This document shows, in pieces, positions 1-8,578 of a stretch of DNA of 38,167 bases. The position numbers were made by a program, and so were the translations under genes. The stretch comes from Candidatus Hodarchaeota archaeon (GTDB lineage: Archaea > Asgardarchaeota > Heimdallarchaeia > Hodarchaeales > Hodarchaeaceae), in the NCBI GenBank assembly GCA_016839815.1, contig JAEOTM010000037.1:1-38167 (forward strand), in the 5' to 3' direction. The notes under the pieces are model-generated. The model did not search any database and was not told where the DNA came from. It saw nothing but the letters and a program-made list of their open reading frames with translations. Every line of letters begins with the position of its first letter. Within the stretch, counting starts at the first letter, position 1.

Positions 1-594
1 ATACAATAACATTTTCTTTTCCTTGGCATATTCGACCTGTTCTTTTAAAAAATCACGGTAACCAAGAATAGTTGCGCCATCAAAGTTTCTTAGCTCTGAA
101 AGTCTTCTAAGTGAACAAGCATGCGATAATCTAGACTCATTTACCTCTTCATAAAGATCTAAATGTGCATCAATGAATATAGTATGAAAAGGAATGTTAA
201 GCTTCTCGTATGCATTACCTACACCTATGGTTGTGCTATGATCACCTCCCATGATTAAAAATGGAATATCAAAAGAGATTAGATCAGCTATACCTTCACT
301 CACACGTTGCAAGCTTCTTTCAATTTCAGTATTTATAATTCCAATATTTCCCCAATCCTTAAGACGGAAATATTTTGTCAGATCTACTCCCTTCTCAGAA
401 ACACACTCAAAATTCTCTGATAATAGCGCTCTTCTTAGATTTTCAGGACCAAAACGAGATCCAAGACGATACGAGGATGAAATATCTAATGGTACACCTA
501 AAAGATTATAGTTATGTGTTTTGTCTTTCCAATGGGGTCTAATTAGCCCACAAAATGATTGGGGGTGGTGAGACACAAAATCTAGATTATTCAC
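1..594 (-). CDS. Agmatinase/arginase-family ureohydrolase, C-terminus cut by window edge
   Basis: The minus strand is open from a GTG at 594 to base 1 (198 codons) and continues outside the window. An in-frame TGA lies just upstream of the GTG, so the start is well bounded. Metal-binding signatures of the ureohydrolase family are visible: MGGDHS (about residues 115-120), then DAHLDL about 25-30 residues later, followed by SHA. The family hydrolyses agmatine to putrescine plus urea, or arginine to ornithine plus urea, at a dinuclear Mn site. The second half, with the remaining Asp ligands, is not seen. It is divergent from a PLP decarboxylase and close to deoxyhypusine synthase and TiaS, which favours agmatinase over arginase. 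That substrate call is inference from context. Confidence 0.85.
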   Translation of the reverse strand, partial: MNNLDFVSHHPQSFCGLIRPHWKDKTHNYNLLGVPLDISSSYRLGSRFGPENLRRALLSENFECVSEKGVDLTKYFRLKDWGNIGIINTEIERSLQRVSEGIADLISFDIPFLIMGGDHSTTIGVGNAYEKLNIPFHTIFIDAHLDLYEEVNESRLSHACSLRRLSELRNFDGATILGYRDFLKEQVEYAKEKKMLLY

Positions 595-604
595 AAGGGA
601 TCAC

Positions 605-660
605 ACTAAAAGACCTTTCTAATACAAATATAAAAATAATTTCCTGATAAGAGAATTAAG
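605..660. promoter_or_regulatory. Shared divergent promoter region
   Basis: The 72 bp between two divergent starts (594 minus, 667 plus) holds one AT-rich core, about 625-640, readable as a TATA-like element on both strands (ATATAAAAAT forward). It lies about 30-40 bp from each start, the right distance for nearly leaderless transcripts both ways. Inferred from sequence only. Confidence 0.45.
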
Positions 661-666
661 TAAGTT

Positions 667-1989
667 TTGGGATTCATTAAGTATGTAATAGGAGATAATA
701 CTGTTTTGCACCTGGAAAAAGAAGATAAAGAGAAAGTAAAGTATTTATTACTTGATTACAAAGATAATATACTACATTTCAATGGAATAAATTTGGAGGA
801 GTTATTAAAGAAGTATAAAACGCCAATTTTTCTTTTTTCTCAAGAAATCCTAGAAATGCAATATGATAGAATTAACGAGATATTTTCTTCTCTTAATATA
901 GATTCTCTAAAAATCGCATTTTCGGTTAAATCAAATCCAGTACCACGAGTTGCTCAAACATTTGCTAAAAAGGGGAGTTATTTTGAAGCTACTTCGTTAG
1001 GAGAAGTAAAACATGTTCTTGCAAATGGAGGAGTTCCAAATCATATAATATTTACGAATATCGTGAAGACTGTCTCGGCGATAAAATTTTCTCTTGAACA
1101 CGGAGTGGGCCTTTTTGCGGTGGACTCTTGGAGTGATATGCTGAATATTGAAAGAGTTTGCAAGTCATTACAGTTAAAATCTAATGTATTATTACGTGTA
1201 AATCCTGGGACTCTTCTAGATGACACATTATTTTCATGTACAGGAATCAATAGTAAGATCGGAATTCTTAATTCCAATAACTTGGATAATGATTCATTAC
1301 TTAGATCTATCCTAGATTATTGTTTAAATTCCAAATGGCTATCATTTAGAGGCCTGCATGTTCATTTGGGAAGTCAAATCATAAATCTAGATCAATATCG
1401 AGAGGGAATGCGGAGAATAAGTCAGCTCATATCTCAAATCGAAAATTTGGGGACTAAAGTCAAAATACTTGATATTGGAGGTGGATTTCCTGTAAATTAT
1501 GGAGGAAAAGAAATTCCTCCAGTCGAAAAATTTAGGGATGTAATCCAAGAGGTATTCAATGGTCAATTATCATCACTAGAGCTGATTCTTGAGTCAGGAC
1601 GATATCTAACAGCTCCTGCAAGTATTCTAGTCTTTCAAATAGCTATAATCAAAGAAATAAATCCCTTTTTAAATATTGCATGCGTTAATGGAAGCTTTTA
1701 CAACACAATCCCAGATGTAATAATTGCAGATTGGTTTTTCCCAATTAAAAACGTGAAACACAATAAGAACTCACCTATTAAACCTTATCGCATTGTAGGT
1801 TCGAGCAATGATACCTTAGATTTATATCATGGTCAGAATAAGAAAGATAATACGGTACTCCTTCCTAAATTAGAGGAAGGCGACAATATTGCATTTTTAC
1901 AGGTAGGAGCATACTCAATATCATTTAATTCAACATATTGTATGGAAGAAAGACCTTTAGTACATTTTATTGACAATAGTAGTCAATAA
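667..1989 (+). CDS. Group IV PLP-dependent decarboxylase (ornithine/arginine/diaminopimelate type)
   Basis: This is an alanine-racemase-fold amino acid decarboxylase of about 440 residues, the normal family length. The PLP lysine is in FSVKSNP (K88), the ring-stacking His in GLHVHLGSQ (residues 230-238), the phosphate loop in DIGGGFP, then ESGRY (family EPGR) and the C-terminal GAYS PLP tyrosine motif. The last two and VNGSFYN look more like ornithine decarboxylase than LysA. The usual catalytic Cys (ODC GPTCDGLD) is Asn in GSSNDTLD (N381). The start at 667 is TTG. A later TTG at 706, preceded by AGGAG at 690-694, is an alternative that would shorten the protein by 13 residues. The neighbouring agmatinase and deoxyhypusine synthase suggest polyamine synthesis; the exact substrate is not decidable here. 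Confidence 0.8.
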   Translation: MGFIKYVIGDNTVLHLEKEDKEKVKYLLLDYKDNILHFNGINLEELLKKYKTPIFLFSQEILEMQYDRINEIFSSLNIDSLKIAFSVKSNPVPRVAQTFAKKGSYFEATSLGEVKHVLANGGVPNHIIFTNIVKTVSAIKFSLEHGVGLFAVDSWSDMLNIERVCKSLQLKSNVLLRVNPGTLLDDTLFSCTGINSKIGILNSNNLDNDSLLRSILDYCLNSKWLSFRGLHVHLGSQIINLDQYREGMRRISQLISQIENLGTKVKILDIGGGFPVNYGGKEIPPVEKFRDVIQEVFNGQLSSLELILESGRYLTAPASILVFQIAIIKEINPFLNIACVNGSFYNTIPDVIIADWFFPIKNVKHNKNSPIKPYRIVGSSNDTLDLYHGQNKKDNTVLLPKLEEGDNIAFLQVGAYSISFNSTYCMEERPLVHFIDNSSQ

Positions 1990-2130
1990 TGATTGATCTT
2001 GGGTTATTCCTAAAAAGGGATAGAATTAGATTTGTCATTGATAGTGTGACCTTTTGAAATCAGTTTCTCAAAAAATTTGAAATAGATATTCATCTGTACC
2101 AGTGAACCCCGAAATCAATATAATCAGAAA

Positions 2131-2140
2131 CTATATAATT
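2131..2140 (+). promoter_or_regulatory. TATA box of deoxyhypusine synthase gene
   Basis: CTATATAATT lies 31-40 bp before the ATG at 2171 in a 181-bp intergenic gap. A transcript starting about 25 bp downstream would be nearly leaderless. Confidence 0.5.
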
Positions 2141-2170
2141 TATCAGGATAATAGAAGAGTTTTATAGATT

Positions 2171-3088
2171 ATGAAATTGCACAAAATGAAACAGGTCGAT
2201 ATTACCGCAAATATGACTGTTACGGAACTATTAGATTCGATGAAAAATGGAGGATTCACTTGTCGAAAAGTTGCCCTCGCTACTGATCTTTTTTTGGACA
2301 TGATTAGAGATGAATCATGTACCACATTTTTAGGTTTAGCAGGTGCTCTTATACCAGGTGGAATGCGAAAAGTACTTTATAAAATAATCGAAAAGGAAAT
2401 GGTTGATTGTATTATAACTACAGGTGCAAATTTGAGTCATGATCTGTTGGAAACCTCAGGAGGATCTCATTTTCATGGAAATATTGAATTAGATGATGCA
2501 AAAATTAAAGAACTTGATGTTAGTAAAATTTTTGATACATTTGTCTCATATGAATCCTTCGTAAAATTCGAAAACCTTGTTCAGAAAATACTCGATAATA
2601 TCCCAAATGAACCAATGAGTACCCGTCAGTTTATTTATGAGATTGGACGGTATGTAACTGACCCAAATTCCATAGTTAAATTAGCTCATGACAAAAAAAT
2701 CCCTATTTTTGCCCCATCATTTGCTGATAGTATGCTGGGTGTACAATCGTGGCTTTTTTCACAAATGAAGCCATTAAAAATTGATGTGTTAAAAGATCAT
2801 ACTGAATTTTCAAAGATAATATACGAATCAAAGAAAATGGGGGCAATGATCCTTGGAGGGGGAGTTCCAAAACATTTCATCATGAACGGATCACAATTAC
2901 ATGATGGATTAAGTTATGCAGTTCAAATTACAATGGATCGTCCGGAACATGGAGGAGTTAGTGGTGCATCGATTAAGGAGGCAGTTTCATGGGGAAAAGT
3001 AGCATCCGATGCAAAATGGATAGACATAATGGGGGATGTAACATTAGTTCTCCCACTCATAATTACGGGAGTCCTTTCGAGACTATAA
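2171..3088 (+). CDS. dys: Deoxyhypusine synthase
   Basis: Transfers the aminobutyl group of spermidine to one lysine of aIF5A, NAD-dependent, the first step of hypusine formation. Seen: an N-terminal ATTGANLSHDL-like NAD-binding stretch (TTGANLSHDL), GGSHFHG, and the catalytic lysine in GGGVPKHF (K234). The C-terminal block EAVSWGKV is followed by DVTLVLPLI, all standard for the family. Length 305 residues is typical of archaeal enzymes. The ATG at 2171 is chosen; a second ATG at 2186 is possible. TiaS follows after 21 bp on the same strand, so the two are probably co-transcribed. The upstream polyamine genes would supply the spermidine precursor. Confidence 0.95.
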   Translation: MKLHKMKQVDITANMTVTELLDSMKNGGFTCRKVALATDLFLDMIRDESCTTFLGLAGALIPGGMRKVLYKIIEKEMVDCIITTGANLSHDLLETSGGSHFHGNIELDDAKIKELDVSKIFDTFVSYESFVKFENLVQKILDNIPNEPMSTRQFIYEIGRYVTDPNSIVKLAHDKKIPIFAPSFADSMLGVQSWLFSQMKPLKIDVLKDHTEFSKIIYESKKMGAMILGGGVPKHFIMNGSQLHDGLSYAVQITMDRPEHGGVSGASIKEAVSWGKVASDAKWIDIMGDVTLVLPLIITGVLSRL

Positions 3089-3109
3089 CATCGAGGAAAT
3101 GAAAACTTT

Positions 3110-4489
3110 ATGCTCAAGGAATATCATATCGGTATTGATGATACTGATTCTCATGAAGGTATGTGTACAACGTATTTAGCAACTCTACTAGTAAACACTT
3201 TAGAAAAATATGAAGTAGACTTCCTTGATTTTCCAAGATTAGTCAGATTGAATCCAAATATACCCTACAAAACCCGAGGAAACGGTTCAGTCTCGATCAG
3301 TTTTATTACAACAGCTCACAAAATTGATGAGATTTGGGAAGAGTGTATAAACTTAGTCAGAATACACTCAGACATTAAAGCGCCAAATACTGATCCGGGA
3401 CTCGTCTTACTAGTAGGAAAACCAGACTCTACCATCAAAAAAGTCTACCAAGATGCATTATTTTCAGTTATATCCATTAAGAGAATGAAAGATATATTAA
3501 ACAAAGAATTTAAAGGAAGATTTTTTAATATTAAAAAAGGGAGAGGTTTAATTGGAGCATCTGCAGCAATTGGTGTAGATCTTCAATCCGATTATACATT
3601 TGAATTCATCGCTTATAGGGATCCTGACATAAAAACTTCTAAAAGAGCGATTGATAAGCAATCTGTAATTATGGCAGATAAATCAATTGACCTGTCTTTT
3701 GGAAATTTTGATTATGCGCATAACCAACTTATGATAGCTCCTCACGGTCCAGATCCAGTTTATGTGGGAATCAGAGGTGAGTCAGTTAAATCAGTTATAG
3801 ATATGTGGTGTAAGATAAGAATTCAAGAGACAATGAAAGACCTAATGATATTCAGATCAAATCAACATACTGGTCCTCATTTTCCCAAAGAGTTTAGGGG
3901 AAATGAGATTAAACCATATTATTCCGTCAAAGTAAGAGGAAGGGTCGATTCAAATCCTTATTTAATAGAGGGAGGGCACGTTTTATTTCCAATGGTTTCA
4001 AATGGAGAATCTATTAACTGTGCAGCTTACGAACCAACGAAAAAGTTTAGGAGTATTGTGAGGGAGTTAGTTAAAGGAGATGATATTATTGTTTACGGAG
4101 GAGTTCGTCCTGCTTCCGACAAGTATCCCATAACAATTAATCTAGAGCATTTTGAGGTTCAAAACCTGAAACAACATTCTTCTCGTATTCCATTGAAATG
4201 TCCCCAATGTAATAGCCCATTAAAATCTCTGGGATTAAACCAAGGTTTTCGGTGTAAGAGATGTGAATATGAAATTAATGAGAAAAAATTAGGATACCAG
4301 CCTAAAAAACGTGGGTTGTATTCAGGTATTAGATATACAGTACCTATCTGTGCGCAACGTCATTTGACCAAGCCCATATTACGAGATACAATTCGACAAT
4401 TCTATGTACCTTCGAAAATACAATTTAAAATGGAATTTAAGGAATTCTTATCTATTCGGAAGGATTTGGTTGAAAAAACCGCTATTTGA
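3110..4489 (+). CDS. tiaS: tRNA(Ile2) 2-agmatinylcytidine synthetase TiaS
   Basis: Uses ATP and agmatine to modify C34 of the tRNA-Ile CAU anticodon so that it reads AUA, an archaea-specific enzyme. Seen: an N-terminal IGIDDTDSHEGMCT motif, the TiaS-typical P-loop-like kinase domain region around residues 140-200, an OB-fold-like segment (VRGRVDSNPYLIEGG, about 280-330) and a C-terminal zinc ribbon with two Cys pairs at about residues 364-385. Length 459 residues is normal. The ATG at 3110 follows GAGG about 13 bp upstream and lies 21 bp after the deoxyhypusine synthase stop. Agmatine links it to the agmatinase at the window start. Confidence 0.93.
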   Translation: MLKEYHIGIDDTDSHEGMCTTYLATLLVNTLEKYEVDFLDFPRLVRLNPNIPYKTRGNGSVSISFITTAHKIDEIWEECINLVRIHSDIKAPNTDPGLVLLVGKPDSTIKKVYQDALFSVISIKRMKDILNKEFKGRFFNIKKGRGLIGASAAIGVDLQSDYTFEFIAYRDPDIKTSKRAIDKQSVIMADKSIDLSFGNFDYAHNQLMIAPHGPDPVYVGIRGESVKSVIDMWCKIRIQETMKDLMIFRSNQHTGPHFPKEFRGNEIKPYYSVKVRGRVDSNPYLIEGGHVLFPMVSNGESINCAAYEPTKKFRSIVRELVKGDDIIVYGGVRPASDKYPITINLEHFEVQNLKQHSSRIPLKCPQCNSPLKSLGLNQGFRCKRCEYEINEKKLGYQPKKRGLYSGIRYTVPICAQRHLTKPILRDTIRQFYVPSKIQFKMEFKEFLSIRKDLVEKTAI

Positions 4490-4499
4490 GGGAAAAATA

Positions 4500-5894
4500 A
4501 TGAATACTAAGTCTTTCGTTCAAGCGGAATTTAGTAGGGCATGGAAAGAATGGATTCATGGACATGATAATGAAGCAGCAGAAATTTGGTATTCAATTCT
4601 ACGAAAGTACCCCGAATCGGAGAATGATGAGATTACAATTGATGTGATAAATTACCTAGCTATGTATGAGAGAATATGGGAAGGAAGAATGGAGACTGAA
4701 ATCGATATAATCCGAAATATGAGAAATGCGGAAATTCTTAATTATTCGAAAGGAAAAGCTGATGCACTAATAGAAATAGCGCTTCGATCCAAGTCACAGG
4801 AGGATACTCTTAACGAATTTCAGACCGCTCAAGAAATATATGAGCATCTGGATGATAAAGAAGGACTAATTAAATCAAATTACCAATATGGTATGCATTT
4901 TGTTAATCGTGGAATTGGTAGATTCGGCCATATATTTAATAAATTCCAAGTTGCACTCCAATTTGCTATTGAGACTAATCGGAAATATTACAAAGCTCTG
5001 ATACATCATGGAATTGGGGAAGCATTCCTTCGATTAGAAAACATTGGGGAGGCTAGTCATCATTTCGATATCGCGTCCCAAATTTTTCAATATTTGAGCA
5101 ATGAAAGAAAAGTAATCGAATTACTAGTAGCAAAAGCAGATGTAGAATCCCAAAAACAACAAAATGTTACATCTGAAACATTAAAATCTCTCTATGAAGA
5201 GTTTACAACTAGAATAGAATCAATTAAAGGTAAAATTCCCAAAACTGCATTGTTCAGTCATTTATCTAGGTTTTGTGAATTATTTCTCGACTTTGAAGAT
5301 TATAAACAAATAGACATCCTTGTAGAAGAGCTGGATGCAATACTAAGACAAGCAAATATAAACTCTAGGTTATATTTCCAAGGAAAAATGTCACTAGCTC
5401 TGATAAAAGGCAATATTCAGCTAAAAAAACTTAATCTTACGAATGCTGAAGATTTGTATAATTATATTATACGTCGACGCGGAGAAGCCAAGATAACAGA
5501 TCTTTATGGTGCATTAATCAGTTTAGCTATAATCTCTCTCTATAAGTATCGGATATTCTTTGATACGACTCACCTCTCTAAAGCTCAAGAATTAACACAA
5601 GAAGCAATCAATATTTCTGAAACGACAGATCACGTCAGAGGATATTTACGAGCAAATGTTGTAAATGTGATGCTAAAGCTTTCAGTGGGAAATCTTGATG
5701 ATATTGAGGAAATGGAACAAATTATTCAATCAGCTCAAGAAAAAGGTCTTGTAACTGAAGCACAAAGAGCACAGAAAGAAATAAATCGTTTAAAGCGCAT
5801 GATCAGGACAGAAAGTTTAACAGAAGGGAGATCTGTAGAAAAGATTTTACAATACGCCCTAGAAGCTAAAAGACTAGTATTGAAAAATCAATAA
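4500..5894 (+). CDS. TPR-like helical repeat protein, function unknown
   Basis: Protein of 464 residues, almost wholly alpha-helical and rich in Leu, Ala and Glu. Several 34-residue TPR-like units can be made out, for example around EFSRAWKEWIHGHDNEAAEI, ADALIEIALRSKSQEDTLNE and HHGIGEAFLRLENIGEA. It has no signal peptide or membrane segment. The start chosen is the ATG at 4500, preceded by GAGGG at 4488-4492. An open frame extends upstream to 4404, but that part overlaps TiaS and is unlikely to be translated. It follows TiaS by 10 bp and may be the last gene of that operon. A scaffold role is inferred from the fold only. Confidence 0.75.
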   Translation: MNTKSFVQAEFSRAWKEWIHGHDNEAAEIWYSILRKYPESENDEITIDVINYLAMYERIWEGRMETEIDIIRNMRNAEILNYSKGKADALIEIALRSKSQEDTLNEFQTAQEIYEHLDDKEGLIKSNYQYGMHFVNRGIGRFGHIFNKFQVALQFAIETNRKYYKALIHHGIGEAFLRLENIGEASHHFDIASQIFQYLSNERKVIELLVAKADVESQKQQNVTSETLKSLYEEFTTRIESIKGKIPKTALFSHLSRFCELFLDFEDYKQIDILVEELDAILRQANINSRLYFQGKMSLALIKGNIQLKKLNLTNAEDLYNYIIRRRGEAKITDLYGALISLAIISLYKYRIFFDTTHLSKAQELTQEAINISETTDHVRGYLRANVVNVMLKLSVGNLDDIEEMEQIIQSAQEKGLVTEAQRAQKEINRLKRMIRTESLTEGRSVEKILQYALEAKRLVLKNQ

Positions 5895-6058
5895 GCCTAT
5901 CACGATGAATAAGATAAGGGTAGATAAAATTTAATAAATGAACAGCTAAAATAATTCTGAGTAACTACAGGATTAATACTCTATTGTCTTTCTAAGTCAG
6001 TAATTAAACTACCCATACGAGAACATAAAACAGAAAAATAATTTCGTTTTGATGAAGA

Positions 6059-6086
6059 AGAACTAAGGGTTATATTTCTTAGTTCT
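6059..6086. promoter_or_regulatory. 9-bp inverted repeat flanking a TATA-like box
   Basis: AGAACTAAG at 6059-6067 and its exact complement CTTAGTTCT at 6078-6086 are separated by GGTTATATTT, a TATA-like core. It lies just before the EMC3-like gene. Candidate operator; a hairpin ending the upstream TPR gene's transcript is the alternative. Confidence 0.45.
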
Positions 6087-6093
6087 GAATAGG

Positions 6094-6693
6094 ATGATAA
6101 AGAAGGCATACACGGTGTTCTTCCTAAATTTTGTAAGTAATTTTTTGGTCGAAATGTTAAATACTTTCTTAACAACATTGGCAGCTTTTCCTCCGAGGCA
6201 ACCCCCTTTATCATCGATTTTCATTTTAATAGTCGCTTTCTTTGTGTCTCTTGGATCCACTCTGATATCTAGATATATGATAGACATAGATCGTTTAACA
6301 GTCTTAACAAGAGAAACAAAAAAGCACAATAAAATGCGAATGGAAATGATGAGAACTGCTGATACGAAGTTAAAGCTCAAATATGAGAGAAATGCTGATA
6401 AAATGAAGAAACTACAATCAGAACTAACTTCAATGAGAATGAAACCATTACTAATTACATTCCTTCCCTTGATGATATTTTTTGTCCTTCTCTCTAACAT
6501 TTACAGAGGTGAAGCAATTCCAGCAGTTATTCCTTTTGCTCTACCAGAAGCTATAATATTACGTATTGGTTCAAATACCTATGTGGAAGGATGGGGAAAA
6601 GTTTTTCGTCCTGATTATGTCTGGTGGTATTTTGGAGGAAGTATAACATTCGGATCAATCTTTCAGAAGTTAGCTGGTCTACAACCTGATTAA
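6094..6693 (+). CDS. EMC3/TMCO1 (DUF106)-type membrane insertase of the YidC superfamily
   Basis: Predicted polytopic membrane protein of 199 residues: hydrophobic segments at about 40-57, 112-130 and in the C-terminal third, separated by a long basic, Met/Lys-rich coiled coil (about 70-110). This is the architecture of archaeal YidC-like DUF106 proteins, related to eukaryotic EMC3 and TMCO1, which insert membrane proteins at the Sec translocon. The next gene is L34e, a known archaeal neighbour of DUF106 genes. Start uncertain: the ATG at 6094 is the longest choice, but if the TATA-like core at 6068-6077 is used, transcription may begin at about 6098 and the ATG at 6154 would be the start. 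Confidence 0.85.
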   Translation: MIKKAYTVFFLNFVSNFLVEMLNTFLTTLAAFPPRQPPLSSIFILIVAFFVSLGSTLISRYMIDIDRLTVLTRETKKHNKMRMEMMRTADTKLKLKYERNADKMKKLQSELTSMRMKPLLITFLPLMIFFVLLSNIYRGEAIPAVIPFALPEAIILRIGSNTYVEGWGKVFRPDYVWWYFGGSITFGSIFQKLAGLQPD

Positions 6694-6714
6694 TTATCCA
6701 AAAGGTGAAACTTG

Positions 6715-6933
6715 ATGACTAAAAATATAATGAAAAAGAAAACTCCAGGTGGACGAATTGTTACTCACAAGGTGAAGAAGGTATCGTCCTCTTCTCACTG
6801 TCGTATCTGCGGAAGTTCATTGCGTACAAACAAAAAGTCGAAAACGAAAAGCGGAAAACGAGTTGCCAGACCACTCAGTGCAGAACTTTGTCCCGCATGC
6901 TTGAAATCATCTATACAAATGGTTGAACTATAA
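6715..6933 (+). CDS. rpl34e: Large-subunit ribosomal protein L34e
   Basis: Small basic protein of 72 residues with TPGGRIVTH near the N-terminus and two Cys pairs (CRIC and CPAC) in the L34e arrangement, ending in a short helix. It is shorter than some homologues. The ATG at 6715 is chosen because AAGGTGA lies 6 bp upstream; a TTG directly before it is an alternative. Position right after the DUF106/EMC3 gene matches the archaeal order and supports the call. Confidence 0.85.
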   Translation: MTKNIMKKKTPGGRIVTHKVKKVSSSSHCRICGSSLRTNKKSKTKSGKRVARPLSAELCPACLKSSIQMVEL

Positions 6934-6968
6934 AATTCTAAGTAGCATCAGAGAATGAGTGATGTGTA

Positions 6969-7367
6969 ATGAGCCCAAAAAGGAAGAAAAAGATATCATG
7001 TAAGAAGTGCGGAAGGGAAATCAACCCAACTGAAACCCCTCCATTAAAAACATGGCAATTGGTAAGCCCGATGCCAGATAAGGAAGGAAGGGTAACACTT
7101 ACAATTATGGGTTCATTCAGATGCCCAGATTGCAATGCCTCCGTACGGGCCGCACTCAAAAAAGTCCGAGGAGACGAAATGGGTTCGGGAACCTCAAAAA
7201 AGGAATTACTCATTCAGGCGGTAAAACTAATAGAAAAACCTACACCAATCGACGAAATAGAGATTCAAGGTATCTCCTCAAAAGCAGTAGGAAAAGCAAT
7301 AGAGACTCTTATTTCGCAAAAAAGCTTGAATGGGGAAGTGAAAGAAGGAAAATTCTACCCTGAATAA
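6969..7367 (+). CDS. Zinc-ribbon plus winged-helix-like archaeal protein, function unknown
   Basis: Protein of 132 residues. The N-terminal half has CKKC (about residues 11-14) and CPDC (about 52-55), bracketing a strand-rich core containing WQLVSPMPD and GSFRCPDC, a single zinc ribbon. The C-terminal part (about 75-132) looks like a small winged helix: ELLIQAVKLI, then PIDEIEIQGISSKAV and a wing ending GEVKEGKFYPE. I do not recognise the family by name. The position behind L34e suggests a role in translation or transcription, but that is only context. Its last 13 bp overlap the end of the convergent truD gene. Confidence 0.75.
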   Translation: MSPKRKKKISCKKCGREINPTETPPLKTWQLVSPMPDKEGRVTLTIMGSFRCPDCNASVRAALKKVRGDEMGSGTSKKELLIQAVKLIEKPTPIDEIEIQGISSKAVGKAIETLISQKSLNGEVKEGKFYPE

Positions 7368-8572
7368 TTATCCGACAATGAGCTAGTTTTCATCACTTCT
7401 CTAAGGAAGATAGTCCCATAGGAGCCCTTAGGTAAACTGAAGTGAACCTGCATATTGTCACCAACTGTACAATCCGAAAATAATTTCACATCAGCTGGTC
7501 TTACAATAGCAAATCTTTCTGTTCCTTTAGAATTCAAACTCTTTATCTTCTGGTTGAATGAAGCTGTTTCTAATTCATCCATTGAAAGACAGCCTTGTAT
7601 AAACGATTTAATCTCCAGAGGTGTCTTTTCTAAACTTGTAGAGTATCCAATTACCGGTAATTTTAATTCTGGGTCTAGTTTATAGCTCTGGTTCTGAAGA
7701 TGAGACAGTAACTTGTTAAAAACAAAAGATTGATAAGCAGATACCGCCAGACGGAGAAAGTAGGGCGGAAAAGATTGTACGATTTTCTTTGTCGAATGTC
7801 CTTTCATTAAACCGGATAACATCCTTCTTTCAAACGTGTAGGTACGTGGATATTCGTTGAATATCCCAATTAATGGTTCATTATCTTTGTATTTTTGTCG
7901 TAATTCAGAAATTCTCTCATGTTCAGATTCTGATTCATCTCCAAGATATGAATCAATTGCGCGGGAATACCGTTCCTGGAGTAGAAAACGGCCAATCTTA
8001 TGCATTATGGGTCTTTTTGATCCAAATCGCTGAAGGCCATAATAATTCAAAAATCCGTGAGATTCTGCATCAGAACAAAACTCTCCCAATTCTGATTGAC
8101 TCACTTTTCTCTGAATACTGCGGATAATAACTTGAAACCGATTTCCTATGAGATCTCCAATAAACACTCCAAACTTTTGTTTGATGGGATTGATGATTTT
8201 TAAATTCGGGAAATTTATGTTACCTAAGCAATCTTTACTACCAGCCCATACTGAAATTCTCTGATATGTTTCTGCTTGGGCATCTTTTAATCCTGCGTAA
8301 CCAAAGTCCTTTTCAGAATAGTGACAAATATTAGCAATTTTGTTAATCGCAGTATTTGTATCAATTCCTCGTTTCCATAATACAAAATGTACATACATCC
8401 CTCCGACATCGTCCCCGATTTCTTTCCCAGAAAGAAGAGCTTTCCCATTTGGGATAATCTCTTGAACAATAAAATCTTCTGGAAAGTTTTTGATACTTCC
8501 CCCGATTCCTAGAAAATCTAAAAAGTATCCGTAAATCCCAACTTGATGTTCAAACGGATTGTTACTGTCCAT
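7355..8572 (-). CDS. truD: tRNA pseudouridine-13 synthase TruD
   Basis: Makes pseudouridine 13 in tRNA. Seen: N-terminal FPEDFIVQEI, then FGYAGLKDAQAET holding the TruD catalytic aspartate (LKD), then GFLNYYGLQRFG, which is motif II of the family, and an archaeal insertion domain in the middle. Length 405 residues is normal. It starts 6 bp after the L11 stop, so L11-truD is an operon. Its end overlaps the convergent zinc-ribbon gene by 13 bp. Confidence 0.95.
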   Translation of the reverse strand: MDSNNPFEHQVGIYGYFLDFLGIGGSIKNFPEDFIVQEIIPNGKALLSGKEIGDDVGGMYVHFVLWKRGIDTNTAINKIANICHYSEKDFGYAGLKDAQAETYQRISVWAGSKDCLGNINFPNLKIINPIKQKFGVFIGDLIGNRFQVIIRSIQRKVSQSELGEFCSDAESHGFLNYYGLQRFGSKRPIMHKIGRFLLQERYSRAIDSYLGDESESEHERISELRQKYKDNEPLIGIFNEYPRTYTFERRMLSGLMKGHSTKKIVQSFPPYFLRLAVSAYQSFVFNKLLSHLQNQSYKLDPELKLPVIGYSTSLEKTPLEIKSFIQGCLSMDELETASFNQKIKSLNSKGTERFAIVRPADVKLFSDCTVGDNMQVHFSLPKGSYGTIFLREVMKTSSLSDNYSG

Positions 8573-8578
8573 TATAAT

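Noticed and set aside
4404..4499. N-terminal extension of the TPR-like protein
   Set aside because: This part lies inside the TiaS coding sequence; the ATG at 4500 has a good ribosome binding site.
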